64,000 nt of DNA from Candidatus Loosdrechtia aerotolerans (GTDB lineage Bacteria > Planctomycetota > Brocadiia > Brocadiales > Brocadiaceae), in NCBI GenBank assembly GCA_021646405.1, contig SOER01000015.1, positions 1 to 64,000 of the forward strand, in the 5' to 3' direction. Made by a program: the position numbers and the translations under genes. Under the pieces are notes generated by a model. The model had not been told where the DNA came from and did not search any database. It saw only the letters and a list, made by a program, of their open reading frames with translations. The first letter of the stretch is position 1, and each line of letters starts with the position of its first letter. Below are positions 34,486-44,013 of the stretch, piece after piece.

Positions 34486-35829
34486 TTAAATCCTGTATAT
34501 AGTCTCTTCTTCCCTGCATACTATCCTGTTCACAACTTCCACCCCTTGCAAAACAGAGTGATCCATATTTCCAACCTCATATTTCCATCCGCCAAAACGT
34601 CCACGGGAATATATATCACGTCCCGATAAGAACATCTGAATATCCTGTAACACCCTGTCCCTCCCTAAAAAGGGTACAGGATATGAGTAGGGGATTTCAC
34701 TGACAAATTTTGAAATAATAAAAGGTCTGTCATCCTCCTTCAAAAGATCTGAGTTGATCAGTCCCTGTATAGTATTTTCAACTATAGTATCTTTAGAAAC
34801 CTTTTTATATCCTGAGAAAGAGACTTCTGCAAGGAAGGAAAAATGGTCCCCCCCGGGTATCATATTGGGCGAATAATTTGAGAGGTAGGTTACACGATAG
34901 AAAGGTGAATCATCCTGAGGAAAGTACATCCAGTTCTTTTTACTGGGACACGGTTTGTGAATACCGATACCTACCATGTATCCCCCGCTCCAGCGAAATT
35001 CCTCAATAGACTTTTCTATTTCCCCTGGTTTGCTTTCCACTTTGTCTAAAAGCTCCGGTAAAGGGATAGAAGAGATTAATATATCATAAGATAATTTTTC
35101 TCCATCCTGGAAAAGAACCTCTTTCTTGTCTGTTCTAATTTTTACAACGTTTTTGTTTAATTGCAGATGGCTATCTGTGTATGGCAAAAATTTATTAAAC
35201 AGACCTCCGATGCCTCCAAATAATGGATATTTGAATGTATGATTGGGTCCCCAATTACTGTCATCCTTCTGGAGTATAGCGTTTTTCAGGGTTTTCTTTA
35301 TATCTATTATGCTAACCCTTTCTGCGATCCAGTTGTAATCTAACTTGTTAAGAGGATATGCCCATACTTTATTGTTGTAAGGAATCATAAAATATTTGGC
35401 AATTCCATCTCCAAAGAAACAATGAATCCATTCTTTAAAGTTTTGGTATGAGCCTTTTGTATTCAGGTTGTTGAGAAGCCCCAAAACACATTCAAGTACC
35501 ATTTCCTTATCCGGGTGCATATGGAAGTTATTCTGAAAAGGATATTTGATAAAATAATCCTTAATCCATACCCAACTCTCTCTTTTGAAGGTAAGTACAT
35601 CATCCCCCAGTAATTCATCAACAAGTTGATTAAATACATCATTATTTGAAAAAATAATGTGACCGCCCATGTCCCAGGTAAAACCTTGTTTATCTTTAAC
35701 ACTGGCAGAAAGCCCGCCAATATAATCATTTTTTTCGTAGATCTGCCAGTTTCTATAATTGAGTTTATGTAATTGATAGGCGGCACCCAACCCGGTGGGG
35801 CCGGCTCCCAGGATAACAATTTTCTTCAT
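34486..35829 (-). CDS. FAD-dependent UGM/protoporphyrinogen-oxidase-like flavoprotein
   Basis: 447 aa. N-terminal FAD-binding GAGPTGLGAAYQLHK, then YEKNDYIGGLSASVKD and DMGGHIIF, which resemble UDP-galactopyranose mutase and the amine-oxidase superfamily. The FGGIGGLFNKFLP segment and C-terminal GRFGGWKYEVGNMDHSVLQG complete the flavin site. In glycan loci such proteins usually act on nucleotide sugars or lipid-linked sugars; ring contraction is possible but not shown. A 127-base gap precedes the next gene and holds nothing notable. Confidence 0.85.
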   Translation of the reverse strand: MKKIVILGAGPTGLGAAYQLHKLNYRNWQIYEKNDYIGGLSASVKDKQGFTWDMGGHIIFSNNDVFNQLVDELLGDDVLTFKRESWVWIKDYFIKYPFQNNFHMHPDKEMVLECVLGLLNNLNTKGSYQNFKEWIHCFFGDGIAKYFMIPYNNKVWAYPLNKLDYNWIAERVSIIDIKKTLKNAILQKDDSNWGPNHTFKYPLFGGIGGLFNKFLPYTDSHLQLNKNVVKIRTDKKEVLFQDGEKLSYDILISSIPLPELLDKVESKPGEIEKSIEEFRWSGGYMVGIGIHKPCPSKKNWMYFPQDDSPFYRVTYLSNYSPNMIPGGDHFSFLAEVSFSGYKKVSKDTIVENTIQGLINSDLLKEDDRPFIISKFVSEIPYSYPVPFLGRDRVLQDIQMFLSGRDIYSRGRFGGWKYEVGNMDHSVLQGVEVVNRIVCREEETIYRI

Positions 35830-35838
35830 AGTATAATG

Positions 35839-37143
35839 TTATTTTTTGGAAGATAGCATCGTTACCGTACTATAGATATCTTCCATTTTCTGTGTAATAA
35901 TCTCCCATGTATAATTGTGAAGTACCTTCTTTTTCCCCCACTGTCCCATACGTTTGCAAAGTTCAGGATCCTGAAGGAGGATAAGAATCTTTTCAGCTAT
36001 TTCTTCCGGAACTGGATTTACCAGAAATCCACCCTCACCATTGCTGGTAAGTTCTAAAAGAGGAGGAATTTTGGTTCCGATAATCGGTTTCTCAAAGACC
36101 CATGCCTCAAGAAACGTTCCTCCGAGACTCTCCTCCATCGATGGCATACAGAATATATCACATGCCTTTAACAATGCTGCCTTTTCACTTTCTGATACAA
36201 AACCCAAAACGAGAACTTTCGGGTCATGATAACGCTGAAATATTTTTTCAGAATTGCCTTCTTCAGGCCCTGCAAAAATGAAATAGGTATCGGATTGTTT
36301 CTCCCACACAAGACGTGCCGCCATTAAAAGTTCTTCAATTCCCTTATATTCCACATTTCGTCCAAGAAACAGAACAAGCTTTTTATTATTGAGTCCGTAC
36401 TTCTGCCGAATATTTAATGAGGAATCATCGGTGATCAAAGGCCCAACACCAACCCTAAAAACCCTTTCTGATGACACACCGTTTTGGATGAAAAAATTTT
36501 TTTCAAAATCAGTCATGGCTATAAGAACATCTGCCTCGGACGATAGCTTATACCAGAAGCTGTCTGTCCAGCCCCTTGGGCTAAGATGAAGCTGCGGATT
36601 ATACCGAAACGGCCTTTTGCTGGTTCTGCACTCCTGCATCTCTCTGAGCCAGCCTTTGTGGCACAGATGCAGAACGGGGGTATAGACAAAGGGTATTCCA
36701 AGCCGTCGTGCCGCCCTGAATGCGGCATAACCAAGGTAGGAAACACCTCCATGAACACAATGTATAACATCAGAATCTTTTATAAGATGAATTAATTTTT
36801 TCATGTAAAAATTCGATAACCACTCCATCATTAACCTTATAAAGGCATCGGGCAGCTTTGGGCTTTGCATCCTGGCCAGGGGTAAATTCATAAATTTTTC
36901 TATCAGACTTAACGGTAATCTGATCACTGTTGCCCTGTTATCTTTGTACTCCACTGCATGAGCGGGGGCGTTTCGTATACACGCTACCCATAGTTCATGG
37001 GAAAGCTTGTCTTTCTGGTTGTTAATTAAGGTTATCACCCGTATGTCATGCCCTTCGGACAGCCTCTTAACAAGTTCATGTGTATGCAGTTCACACCCGC
37101 CTACAGCAGGCCAGTATACCGGCAGAATATAAGTAATCTTCAC
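35839..37143 (-). CDS. Glycosyltransferase family 4
   Basis: 434 aa. N-terminal GGCELHTHELVKRL glycine loop; C-terminal LVLFLGRNVEYKGIEEL and ESLGGTFLEAWVFEKPII donor-site motif (E-x7-E present). Insert of about 40 residues rich in Arg/His around 155-200. GTG start. It lies 9 bases before the flavoprotein gene, which may act on the same intermediate. Confidence 0.92.
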   Translation of the reverse strand: MKITYILPVYWPAVGGCELHTHELVKRLSEGHDIRVITLINNQKDKLSHELWVACIRNAPAHAVEYKDNRATVIRLPLSLIEKFMNLPLARMQSPKLPDAFIRLMMEWLSNFYMKKLIHLIKDSDVIHCVHGGVSYLGYAAFRAARRLGIPFVYTPVLHLCHKGWLREMQECRTSKRPFRYNPQLHLSPRGWTDSFWYKLSSEADVLIAMTDFEKNFFIQNGVSSERVFRVGVGPLITDDSSLNIRQKYGLNNKKLVLFLGRNVEYKGIEELLMAARLVWEKQSDTYFIFAGPEEGNSEKIFQRYHDPKVLVLGFVSESEKAALLKACDIFCMPSMEESLGGTFLEAWVFEKPIIGTKIPPLLELTSNGEGGFLVNPVPEEIAEKILILLQDPELCKRMGQWGKKKVLHNYTWEIITQKMEDIYSTVTMLSSKK

Positions 37144-37279
37144 TTAAAAGACAGCCCCACATATTTTACCGATGTAAATATCCTCTCTATAGGTACCACG
37201 AAGATGCTTATATCTTAAATCTTTATTCAATTTACACGTCCATATGCTATAAAGAGATTCTTTATCAACATTGCCAATT

Positions 37280-38503
37280 TTAACAACCCTCTTGTTTTCT
37301 CTTCCGTATTGCTTCTTCATAAATTGTAAAAAGCTGTTTAAGGTGTATCTCTTTACGATAGCGCTCGTTTACCCTTTTCTGGCATTCAAGCCCCATCTTT
37401 TTTGTCAGCAAATCATCATCTAATAGTTGAGAAATCCTGTGAGTTAGCTCTCTGATATCTCCTCTTTTCACAAGGAATCCTGTTTCACCGTTTACAAGCC
37501 ATTCTTTTATCCCACCTGAATCAAATGCCACCACAGGTTTACCAGCAGCCATGGCCTCAATTCCCACAAGCCCGAAGGATTCCGGAACCATCGAAGGGAT
37601 AACAACGATACTACAGTTTGCGTAATATTTGTTCAACTCTTCGGTTGGTAAATTACCAAGAAAACGGACACGGTCATTCAGTCCCAGTTTTTCAACGAGT
37701 GCTGATGCATCTTCCTGTAATTTTCCTTCTCCAATAATCTCTGCTACCCAATCCCGTGTTTCCAGAAGGTTCAGACTTTCTATAAATTGCAAAATGCCTT
37801 TAATGCGGTCAAGTTTTCCAACGAAGAGGATTTTTTTAGTATTGTTTTTTATTTCTTTTTCTTGAATTAAAGCGTTATCGACATAATGAGGTATCACCGC
37901 AATGTTTTCTTTCGGGAAACCGTTTTTTATAAGCTGTTCACCTATATAAGAACTGGGAACTGTTATCTTGTCTACACTTTTTGAAACCTTTAATTCATAC
38001 ATCATCAGTAAGAACTTATGGAGATTCCACAAAAGATTACCCTTCTCCGGATGGAAAGGATAACAACCATTTCTAAAACACTGCAATCCCATTGGATAAT
38101 TACATATCTCATCAAAGGCAGGTATTATCTTCCACCTGAAACCCGGACAAAACAGCCGGATGTCATGAACAGTTTTGACAATGGGTTTCAATCTAAGAAG
38201 ATATTTTAAAATTAACGGGCTCAAAAAATATTGGGTATTATGCAGATGAATAATATCAGGGTTTTCCCTGGCTACTATTTCATAAAATGAGTCTTTCATC
38301 CTCAAACTACTCTTCAATCCATAAGAGCCCTTAATAAAGTATTCCTTTCTTCCCGGAACATGTATTGATTCTTTCTCTGAAGATGCAATTATGACAACTT
38401 CATAGCCCCTATCCTCAAGGGCTTTACAGATATTCAGCAGATATTTCTCTGTTCCACCAATGTTACCGTAGTATTCATTGATATGGATTATCTTCTTTAT
38501 CAT
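37280..38503 (-). CDS. Glycosyltransferase family 4
   Basis: 407 aa. N-terminal NIGGTEKYLLNICKALEDRGY, HLHNTQYFLSP, then KKILFVGKLDRIKGI and ESFGLVGIEAMAAGKPVVAF, the complete GT4 set. No strong ribosome-binding site before the ATG. It follows the GNAT gene by 93 bases and heads the glycosyltransferase half of the locus. Confidence 0.92.
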   Translation of the reverse strand: MIKKIIHINEYYGNIGGTEKYLLNICKALEDRGYEVVIIASSEKESIHVPGRKEYFIKGSYGLKSSLRMKDSFYEIVARENPDIIHLHNTQYFLSPLILKYLLRLKPIVKTVHDIRLFCPGFRWKIIPAFDEICNYPMGLQCFRNGCYPFHPEKGNLLWNLHKFLLMMYELKVSKSVDKITVPSSYIGEQLIKNGFPKENIAVIPHYVDNALIQEKEIKNNTKKILFVGKLDRIKGILQFIESLNLLETRDWVAEIIGEGKLQEDASALVEKLGLNDRVRFLGNLPTEELNKYYANCSIVVIPSMVPESFGLVGIEAMAAGKPVVAFDSGGIKEWLVNGETGFLVKRGDIRELTHRISQLLDDDLLTKKMGLECQKRVNERYRKEIHLKQLFTIYEEAIRKRKQEGC

Positions 38504-38596
38504 ATGAGCGAGGTTTGTTATTCATTATCTTTCTTGCTCAACTTCAATAGTTAATTCATGAAATGGTAAGATAATGAATATGCTTGTCTTCATCTC

Positions 38597-39664
38597 TTAG
38601 AACCCATCCGTATCCCCATATGTGATATGCCAATTCTCTTGATTTAAGAGATATTTAGTATCAACTTCCTTTGTTAAAGGCGTAATAGTTACCTGAATAG
38701 GCTTAAATTCCTTATGCCTCTTAAAACCCAACTTTCTATGATACGTGCATAATGGGTCATGAGCCAAAAGGGCACTGAGAACATAATCAACATCTTGTTT
38801 AAGAAGCAATTGCAGGGCACCTTTCAGTAAAGATGTAGTTTTATTATCGCAGGAAAGGATGTCAATTATATATCCTACCCTTGCATCGTTGTTATCTTCA
38901 ATCTTTGTAACTGCATATCCGATTAATTCTCCACCCTCTTCTCCAATAAGTATACTATATTGCTTATTTTTATATCTCCAATTCAGATAGGATAAATTTC
39001 TCACAACCATAATTCCGTATCTATCCTTCACGGTATTCCAGAACTTATCTATCCTTTCGTCAAACATATTAACCGTTTTTACAATAATATTTCCATCGGT
39101 AGTTCTCGCCATAAGATTGAATTGGTAAAATATCTTGCTAAATGCATGGATGAAATTTATTATCCATTTAGGACACCATGGAAACCTTCTCTTTAATGCA
39201 CTTCTGAAGCTCAATCTTTTAAAGAGCTGAACCATCCCACCGAGATCCTTATACCCCAGGAACAACTTCCCTACCTGGTATGCTATTTCATTAGGAAATC
39301 CAAAGGTGAAAGAGGTCGTTTTTTTACTATTCTTGGAATGCTCTCTCACCAATTTCCAGAAAAGCTGTGCATTTTTCCTTGCCAGGGGATCTATCATAAT
39401 ATCTACATACTGCCCTGCTGTAAGCAGGCCATTATTGTATTTTATTTCCGTTGGCATATTGGCATAGTGACTTATAATTCTGCCGTTACTCTCCGCAACG
39501 ATAATCCATTCTTCCATGTCCCTGACGGCCGGATTATCTCTAAACTTCCAGTCCCATTCCTCGATAGTTCTTGTTTTATGGAAAACGGTATTAAAAAGGC
39601 TATTAATAGCCTCTTCATCACCCGGTTTGTAGGGCCGAATATGTATTATGGGTCTATCTACCAT
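38597..39664 (-). CDS. GNAT-family N-acyltransferase
   Basis: 355 aa with two GNAT-like halves. The N-terminal IRPYKPGDEEAINSLFNTVF is a GNAT beta1-alpha1, VDIMIDPLARKNAQLF fits the acyl-CoA-binding strand and loop, and a second unit (about 230-330) has YAVTKIEDNN and HRKLGFKRH. It probably transfers an acyl group from CoA or ACP to an amine. Its start overlaps the PIG-L deacetylase stop by 7 bases with GGAGAT 9 bases upstream, so deacetylase and acyltransferase are made together and likely act on the same aminosugar. Confidence 0.8.
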   Translation of the reverse strand: MVDRPIIHIRPYKPGDEEAINSLFNTVFHKTRTIEEWDWKFRDNPAVRDMEEWIIVAESNGRIISHYANMPTEIKYNNGLLTAGQYVDIMIDPLARKNAQLFWKLVREHSKNSKKTTSFTFGFPNEIAYQVGKLFLGYKDLGGMVQLFKRLSFRSALKRRFPWCPKWIINFIHAFSKIFYQFNLMARTTDGNIIVKTVNMFDERIDKFWNTVKDRYGIMVVRNLSYLNWRYKNKQYSILIGEEGGELIGYAVTKIEDNNDARVGYIIDILSCDNKTTSLLKGALQLLLKQDVDYVLSALLAHDPLCTYHRKLGFKRHKEFKPIQVTITPLTKEVDTKYLLNQENWHITYGDTDGF

Positions 39665-40419
39665 CCCATTATATCTCCCAATTTTCGATATTCATCCAAT
39701 GAACAGGCCAGGAATGGTTCAACATAACCATTTCCATTGTTCATGACGGAGTAATATCGTGACATGCCAGTAACTGCTCCTACCAGGTCTGCAAGCTCAA
39801 GCTGTGATTTATGTTCATGAAGTGCCCTGATTTTCATCTCCAAACATGCAGTGATATCCGAGATTACATTGAAGGTTGGTAATGGAGTCCATATCCCATA
39901 TAAATAACATACACAAGACGCAAGAGAACTTGCAGCAGAAAGAAAAATCTGACTGGTTGCACTATGGTCATGATGATTATCAAGGAAAAAGGGAAGGAAG
40001 ACTGCTTCCGGTTTATGATTCATAAGTATTTCAAATAGTTCTTTTACCGTTTTTCGGGAAAGAGCAAGTTCTGAGTCTCTGTTGTTAAGAAAGATAAGTT
40101 TATTGATACCCACGGCAGCGGCGGCCTTCTGTGCTTCGTCTCTTCTTATTAATACTAATTCTTCTTCCTTGTATTGATGATTCCCCTTTCTGCCATCGGT
40201 CATGTATACCACAGTAATTTCGGATCCCATGAGATGATACTTATATACTGTGCCACCACATGCGATAATATCATCATCCGGATGAGGAGAAAGCACAATG
40301 ACCCTTTTTTCTTTCAGGCTATCTACATATGGGACTCTCAAGTAGGGAAAAATATCTATGGATTGTTTTATTCTTGCAGGAAGTAAATTCCTATAGATAT
40401 ACCGGAGGAGTCTTCTCAT
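39658..40419 (-). CDS. PIG-L (LmbE)-family N-deacetylase
   Basis: 253 aa. The zinc and catalytic motif SPHPDDD (H46, D48, D49) and the downstream NHHDHS (about 147-152) identify the family, which removes acetyl from GlcNAc in GPI, mycothiol and bacillithiol pathways. Here it should expose an amine on an N-acetyl sugar of the glycan. The ATG overlaps the preceding hydrolase's stop by one base (TAATG), and its 3' end overlaps the GNAT gene. Confidence 0.92.
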   Translation of the reverse strand: MRRLLRYIYRNLLPARIKQSIDIFPYLRVPYVDSLKEKRVIVLSPHPDDDIIACGGTVYKYHLMGSEITVVYMTDGRKGNHQYKEEELVLIRRDEAQKAAAAVGINKLIFLNNRDSELALSRKTVKELFEILMNHKPEAVFLPFFLDNHHDHSATSQIFLSAASSLASCVCYLYGIWTPLPTFNVISDITACLEMKIRALHEHKSQLELADLVGAVTGMSRYYSVMNNGNGYVEPFLACSLDEYRKLGDIMGW

Positions 40420-42086
40420 TAAAAATATCCGAGATCTCGCAACGTTTTACTTATTTTTTCAGATTCTTCATTACTCAAAACCCCCTCTCCTCTTTTTACC
40501 TCAACTTTAGAAGCTGAACTGTGAGTAACTGGATGATTCTCCAAATATTCTTTTGTAAAAACCTCGCTGAGAACTCTGCCATCCATGTCATCAGGAACGG
40601 GAATCCCTAAAATATTAAGAATGGTAGGGGCAACGTCAATAATTTTTGCGCCATGAATAGTCGAGTTTGCTTTTATACCCGGTCCCTTTAGGATAAAAAT
40701 GCCTTCAAATCTGTGAGTACCGGAACTTTTGTTTGGTAAACCAAAGAATCCTTTACGGTATATCTCCTTTTGTGCAATGCACTCGGCCCCTTTCATTTTT
40801 ACAAATATATCGGCTGCATCATCAAGATAAGGGCCCTCGTATATTTCCTCTTTTTTTACTGCCTCGATGTCTAAAGGTTTTCCACTCGTCGGGTCTTTCA
40901 ATTCTTTTAGTTTCTCCATAATGGAATTCCTGACATCTTCATATTCTTTCCCCCTCTCAACGATACCACAAGGTTCTCTACCCTTCAGGTTAATGTATAC
41001 TCCCTGTTCTGAGTAGTTTCCAGCATATGCCCTGGTTCTTTTCCAATCAATAAAAAATGGAATGTTAAGTCCTTCCCTCGGATCAACAACCTTTCCAAGA
41101 GCCTTAAGTTTATCTAAAGGTACTACCCATGCTACCCCGGGAAATCCGAACCTTCTCAAAGCCTTGTAAAAGATATGGGGAAACCGTATTCGCCATAAAG
41201 GAGAAAAGATATTTTTAAACGCCAGGAAGCCTTCTTTGTGCAGCCAATTATTTATGAAAAATGCGAGCTTTTCCGGCCCGGCTCCATGGTCAGAGACAAC
41301 CATTACGGGAATATCATCATCTATCCTTTTCAAGATTTCTCCGATAGCTTCATCTATTTTTTCGTAAAACTCACCGATAACATTTTCATATTTTTTTGAT
41401 AAAGCAGGCTCATGAAGGGGATGTTCTTTATCAAAGAACTTCCAGAAATGATGTTGCATGGTATCAGCACAAAAAAATACAGGCATAAATACATCCCATT
41501 CCTTATTATCCATGAGATAGAGGATTGATTGCTTCCTTACCTCAACTATTTGCCTCCACTCCTCAATGAACCTATCAAGATTATTGGTATAAAAACTCTC
41601 AAGGTCCCCGTAATGAACACGATACTCGCCAAATCGCTCTTGTATTTCCTCCATAAGCTCCGGAGGATGGGAAAAATTTTTTCCTCCATTCATGGCATGT
41701 TGTAATCCCGGAATTACAAAACCGTTTATCTTCTCAGGAGGATGAGTAATTGGCAGATTAATAATTCCGGTCCGTAATCCGGAATCAGAGAGTATCTTCC
41801 AAATGGTTTTTGCCTTAATGTATCTGGCATTCATTGCGGGTCTCACATAACCATATGAAGGGGAAGCATAGAAATCAAAGACTCCGTGTTTCCCCGGATT
41901 TTTCCCCGTCATAAGGGAAACCCATGCGGGAGGTGTTACCGGTGGAGTAGTCGATTGCAACTGTCCGGAAGTGCCCTCCTCCATAAGCTGAGCTAAATTG
42001 CGCAATTTACCATTTCTTATCAATGGCTTGATGATATCAAACGTTCCACTGTCGATACCTATTATCACCATCTTTCTTTTATGCAT
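40419..42086 (-). CDS. Alkaline-phosphatase-superfamily hydrolase (type I phosphodiesterase-like)
   Basis: 555 aa. N-terminal IGIDSGTFD holds the first metal-binding Asp; PPVTPPAWVSLMTGKNPGKHG carries the nucleophile Thr/Ser region; MVVSDHGAG is the C-terminal Asp/His pair and GTHRFEGIFI the last His. Such enzymes split phosphodiesters or phosphomonoesters of lipids, nucleotide sugars or glycan modifications. It is related to the two plus-strand genes at 61.9-64 kb. I chose the ATG at 42086 (AAGGGCG upstream); the longer frame starts with TTG. A signal peptide is absent, so it probably works in the cytoplasm. Confidence 0.85.
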   Translation of the reverse strand: MHKRKMVIIGIDSGTFDIIKPLIRNGKLRNLAQLMEEGTSGQLQSTTPPVTPPAWVSLMTGKNPGKHGVFDFYASPSYGYVRPAMNARYIKAKTIWKILSDSGLRTGIINLPITHPPEKINGFVIPGLQHAMNGGKNFSHPPELMEEIQERFGEYRVHYGDLESFYTNNLDRFIEEWRQIVEVRKQSILYLMDNKEWDVFMPVFFCADTMQHHFWKFFDKEHPLHEPALSKKYENVIGEFYEKIDEAIGEILKRIDDDIPVMVVSDHGAGPEKLAFFINNWLHKEGFLAFKNIFSPLWRIRFPHIFYKALRRFGFPGVAWVVPLDKLKALGKVVDPREGLNIPFFIDWKRTRAYAGNYSEQGVYINLKGREPCGIVERGKEYEDVRNSIMEKLKELKDPTSGKPLDIEAVKKEEIYEGPYLDDAADIFVKMKGAECIAQKEIYRKGFFGLPNKSSGTHRFEGIFILKGPGIKANSTIHGAKIIDVAPTILNILGIPVPDDMDGRVLSEVFTKEYLENHPVTHSSASKVEVKRGEGVLSNEESEKISKTLRDLGYF

Positions 42087-42129
42087 TTTTTTTCGCCCTT
42101 CAGATAAAAACAATTAATTCTCTCCGCCA

Positions 42130-43608
42130 TCAAAAAAATATCATCCAATTTCTCCGGTCAGGATTACTTCTTAAACTGTTAACCGACGAAGTTATCTTTT
42201 GCCGGAATTCTTTAAGAGAATAGACAAAGAGTGCGTATAATATCAGTGTCAAAAATAAAAGTCCAATAGTATTTTTGTAATATTGGCAGGTTAATAACAG
42301 TGTAAAAAAGATACCAGTTGCTAGAATCAAAATCTTCCGTAATGAACCCTGTATCTCCAGTCTTCTTATACCCCAGATACGCTGTAAAAGGTAATTCCTT
42401 AAGAGGGTTTCAATTATCTTTGTTGCAAGAAAGGCTATTGCAGCACCAACAAAGCTATAATAGAAAATTAATGGTATGACAAGAATAAGATTTATACCAA
42501 ACATCAGCAGTGCCCAGGGAACATACCGTTTTATCTCCCTGGATGCGGAAAGGGTCAGGGTTACAGGAATATTAAAGATGTGAAAGGCATAAGCCCAGCC
42601 AAGAATGGTTAATGCAGGAGCTGATGGAAGGTATTCCATGCCAAAGATAAAGGTGATAATTTCTTTAGGAAAAAATGTAGTTGCAAGGGTAAGAGGAACT
42701 ATGATTAACGTAAAAAGTACTTTTGTTGATTTTGCAATAACATCCCGTACCATAGTTTGATTTTCTATATTTGAAGACATTCTGGGAAGAGCTGCTAACC
42801 GGAAACTTTCAGGAATCATCAAGGCATTCTGACATACGGAAGAAGAAGAATTATAATATCCCATAGCCGTCTCTTTCATAAAAGGACCAGGGAGTTTGGA
42901 AAGAAGAAGGATATTAATATTATTTGTAGCATGTTGAAGGAATGTGATAACAGCGAAGGGTGTTGTTTTCACCAACAAATCCTTTACAATAGAAAGATTG
43001 AAGGAAAATTTATATTTAAGAAATTTCTTTCTTACCCAACTGCCTGAGATCACCGCCCCAAGCAAACTACCGAAACAAGAGATAAAAATGATACCATTTA
43101 AACCATATCCCAAATAAAGGGCGATGATATTGAAAATAGTACTTAAAAAGGATATCAGAATTGAAACAAAGGAGGAAACCTTAAACCTCTCAAAGGCTAT
43201 ATATAAGATCGAGAAAGATCCTGAGAACGCAGAGAATATTGCTGCAACCCCGGCTATGGAAATAAGGTATTTAACATCTTTACTGTATCCCAGAATGTTT
43301 ATCACTAAGATAAGAACGGGATAAAGGAGAAGCATAATCCCTACCCTGAGGGAAAGAATATTGTTAAATAATACTTCAACCCTTGACCTGTCTCTGGATA
43401 TCTCCCTCACAGCCATAGGAAACAGACCAAAATTGCCAAAAGAGGAGAAGAATACCATCAGGGTGCCGATAAAAGCGTATAAACCAAAATCTTTTGGACC
43501 AAGAACTCTTGCTGCGTAGGCAATGAAGAAAAGAGAAAACAATTTACTCATTATCTTGGAGATAAAGACAAATCCTGTATTTTGTATGACACTGTTTCTA
43601 ATAATCAA
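42130..43608 (-). CDS. Wzx-like flippase (MOP superfamily)
   Basis: 492 aa with 12-14 predicted transmembrane helices. The N-terminal GFVFISKIMSKLFSLFFIAY and VLGPKDFGLYAFIGTL are typical of polysaccharide exporters of the RfbX/Wzx group. It would flip the lipid-linked or acyl-linked glycan across the membrane. TTG start with GTGAG upstream. It sits between the free ACP and the hydrolase, joining the acyl-chain genes and the glycan genes. Confidence 0.9.
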   Translation of the reverse strand: MIIRNSVIQNTGFVFISKIMSKLFSLFFIAYAARVLGPKDFGLYAFIGTLMVFFSSFGNFGLFPMAVREISRDRSRVEVLFNNILSLRVGIMLLLYPVLILVINILGYSKDVKYLISIAGVAAIFSAFSGSFSILYIAFERFKVSSFVSILISFLSTIFNIIALYLGYGLNGIIFISCFGSLLGAVISGSWVRKKFLKYKFSFNLSIVKDLLVKTTPFAVITFLQHATNNINILLLSKLPGPFMKETAMGYYNSSSSVCQNALMIPESFRLAALPRMSSNIENQTMVRDVIAKSTKVLFTLIIVPLTLATTFFPKEIITFIFGMEYLPSAPALTILGWAYAFHIFNIPVTLTLSASREIKRYVPWALLMFGINLILVIPLIFYYSFVGAAIAFLATKIIETLLRNYLLQRIWGIRRLEIQGSLRKILILATGIFFTLLLTCQYYKNTIGLLFLTLILYALFVYSLKEFRQKITSSVNSLRSNPDRRNWMIFF

Positions 43609-43617
43609 AGAATTATC

Positions 43618-43950
43618 TCACTTTTGCCCAGGCTGTGTAGTATTAAGGTGGGTATACAGGAACTCTACGAGATCCGATATTTTTAAATCATTCACATCAT
43701 AGTCGTCTGATAGAAAAAGTTTTTGGAATGGCAATCCCTGCCTTTGAAAGCGTTTTTCAATTGCAGCAGCAAGTTGCACTAATTGAATAGATTCTAAAGC
43801 AAGATCAGCTATAAGGCGTGTTTCTGCTCCTATCGTATCGGAAAAACCTCTCTCCCAATCAGAGGATATATCGTTCAAAATAGAGAGGAGATCACACAAT
43901 ATCCTGTCCCTGTTAAGGTGGTTTTTATCTTTTAGTTCAACTGTTTCCAT
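43618..43950 (-). CDS. Discrete acyl carrier protein
   Basis: 110 aa, longer than housekeeping ACPs. IADLALESIQLVQLAAAIEKRF holds the phosphopantetheine Ser (LES in place of the usual DSL). An N-terminal extension of about 40 residues is hydrophilic. It lies 63 bases after the PKS/PPTase gene and is probably loaded by that PPTase. As a free ACP beside synthases that lack a thioesterase, it is a good candidate to carry the finished chain to the acyltransferase. Confidence 0.88.
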   Translation of the reverse strand: METVELKDKNHLNRDRILCDLLSILNDISSDWERGFSDTIGAETRLIADLALESIQLVQLAAAIEKRFQRQGLPFQKLFLSDDYDVNDLKISDLVEFLYTHLNTTQPGQK

Positions 43951-44013
43951 TTTTCTTAATCTTTATATTGTATGTATTAAGGGTTTATAAAAGTAATACG
44001 AACGCGACCGACG

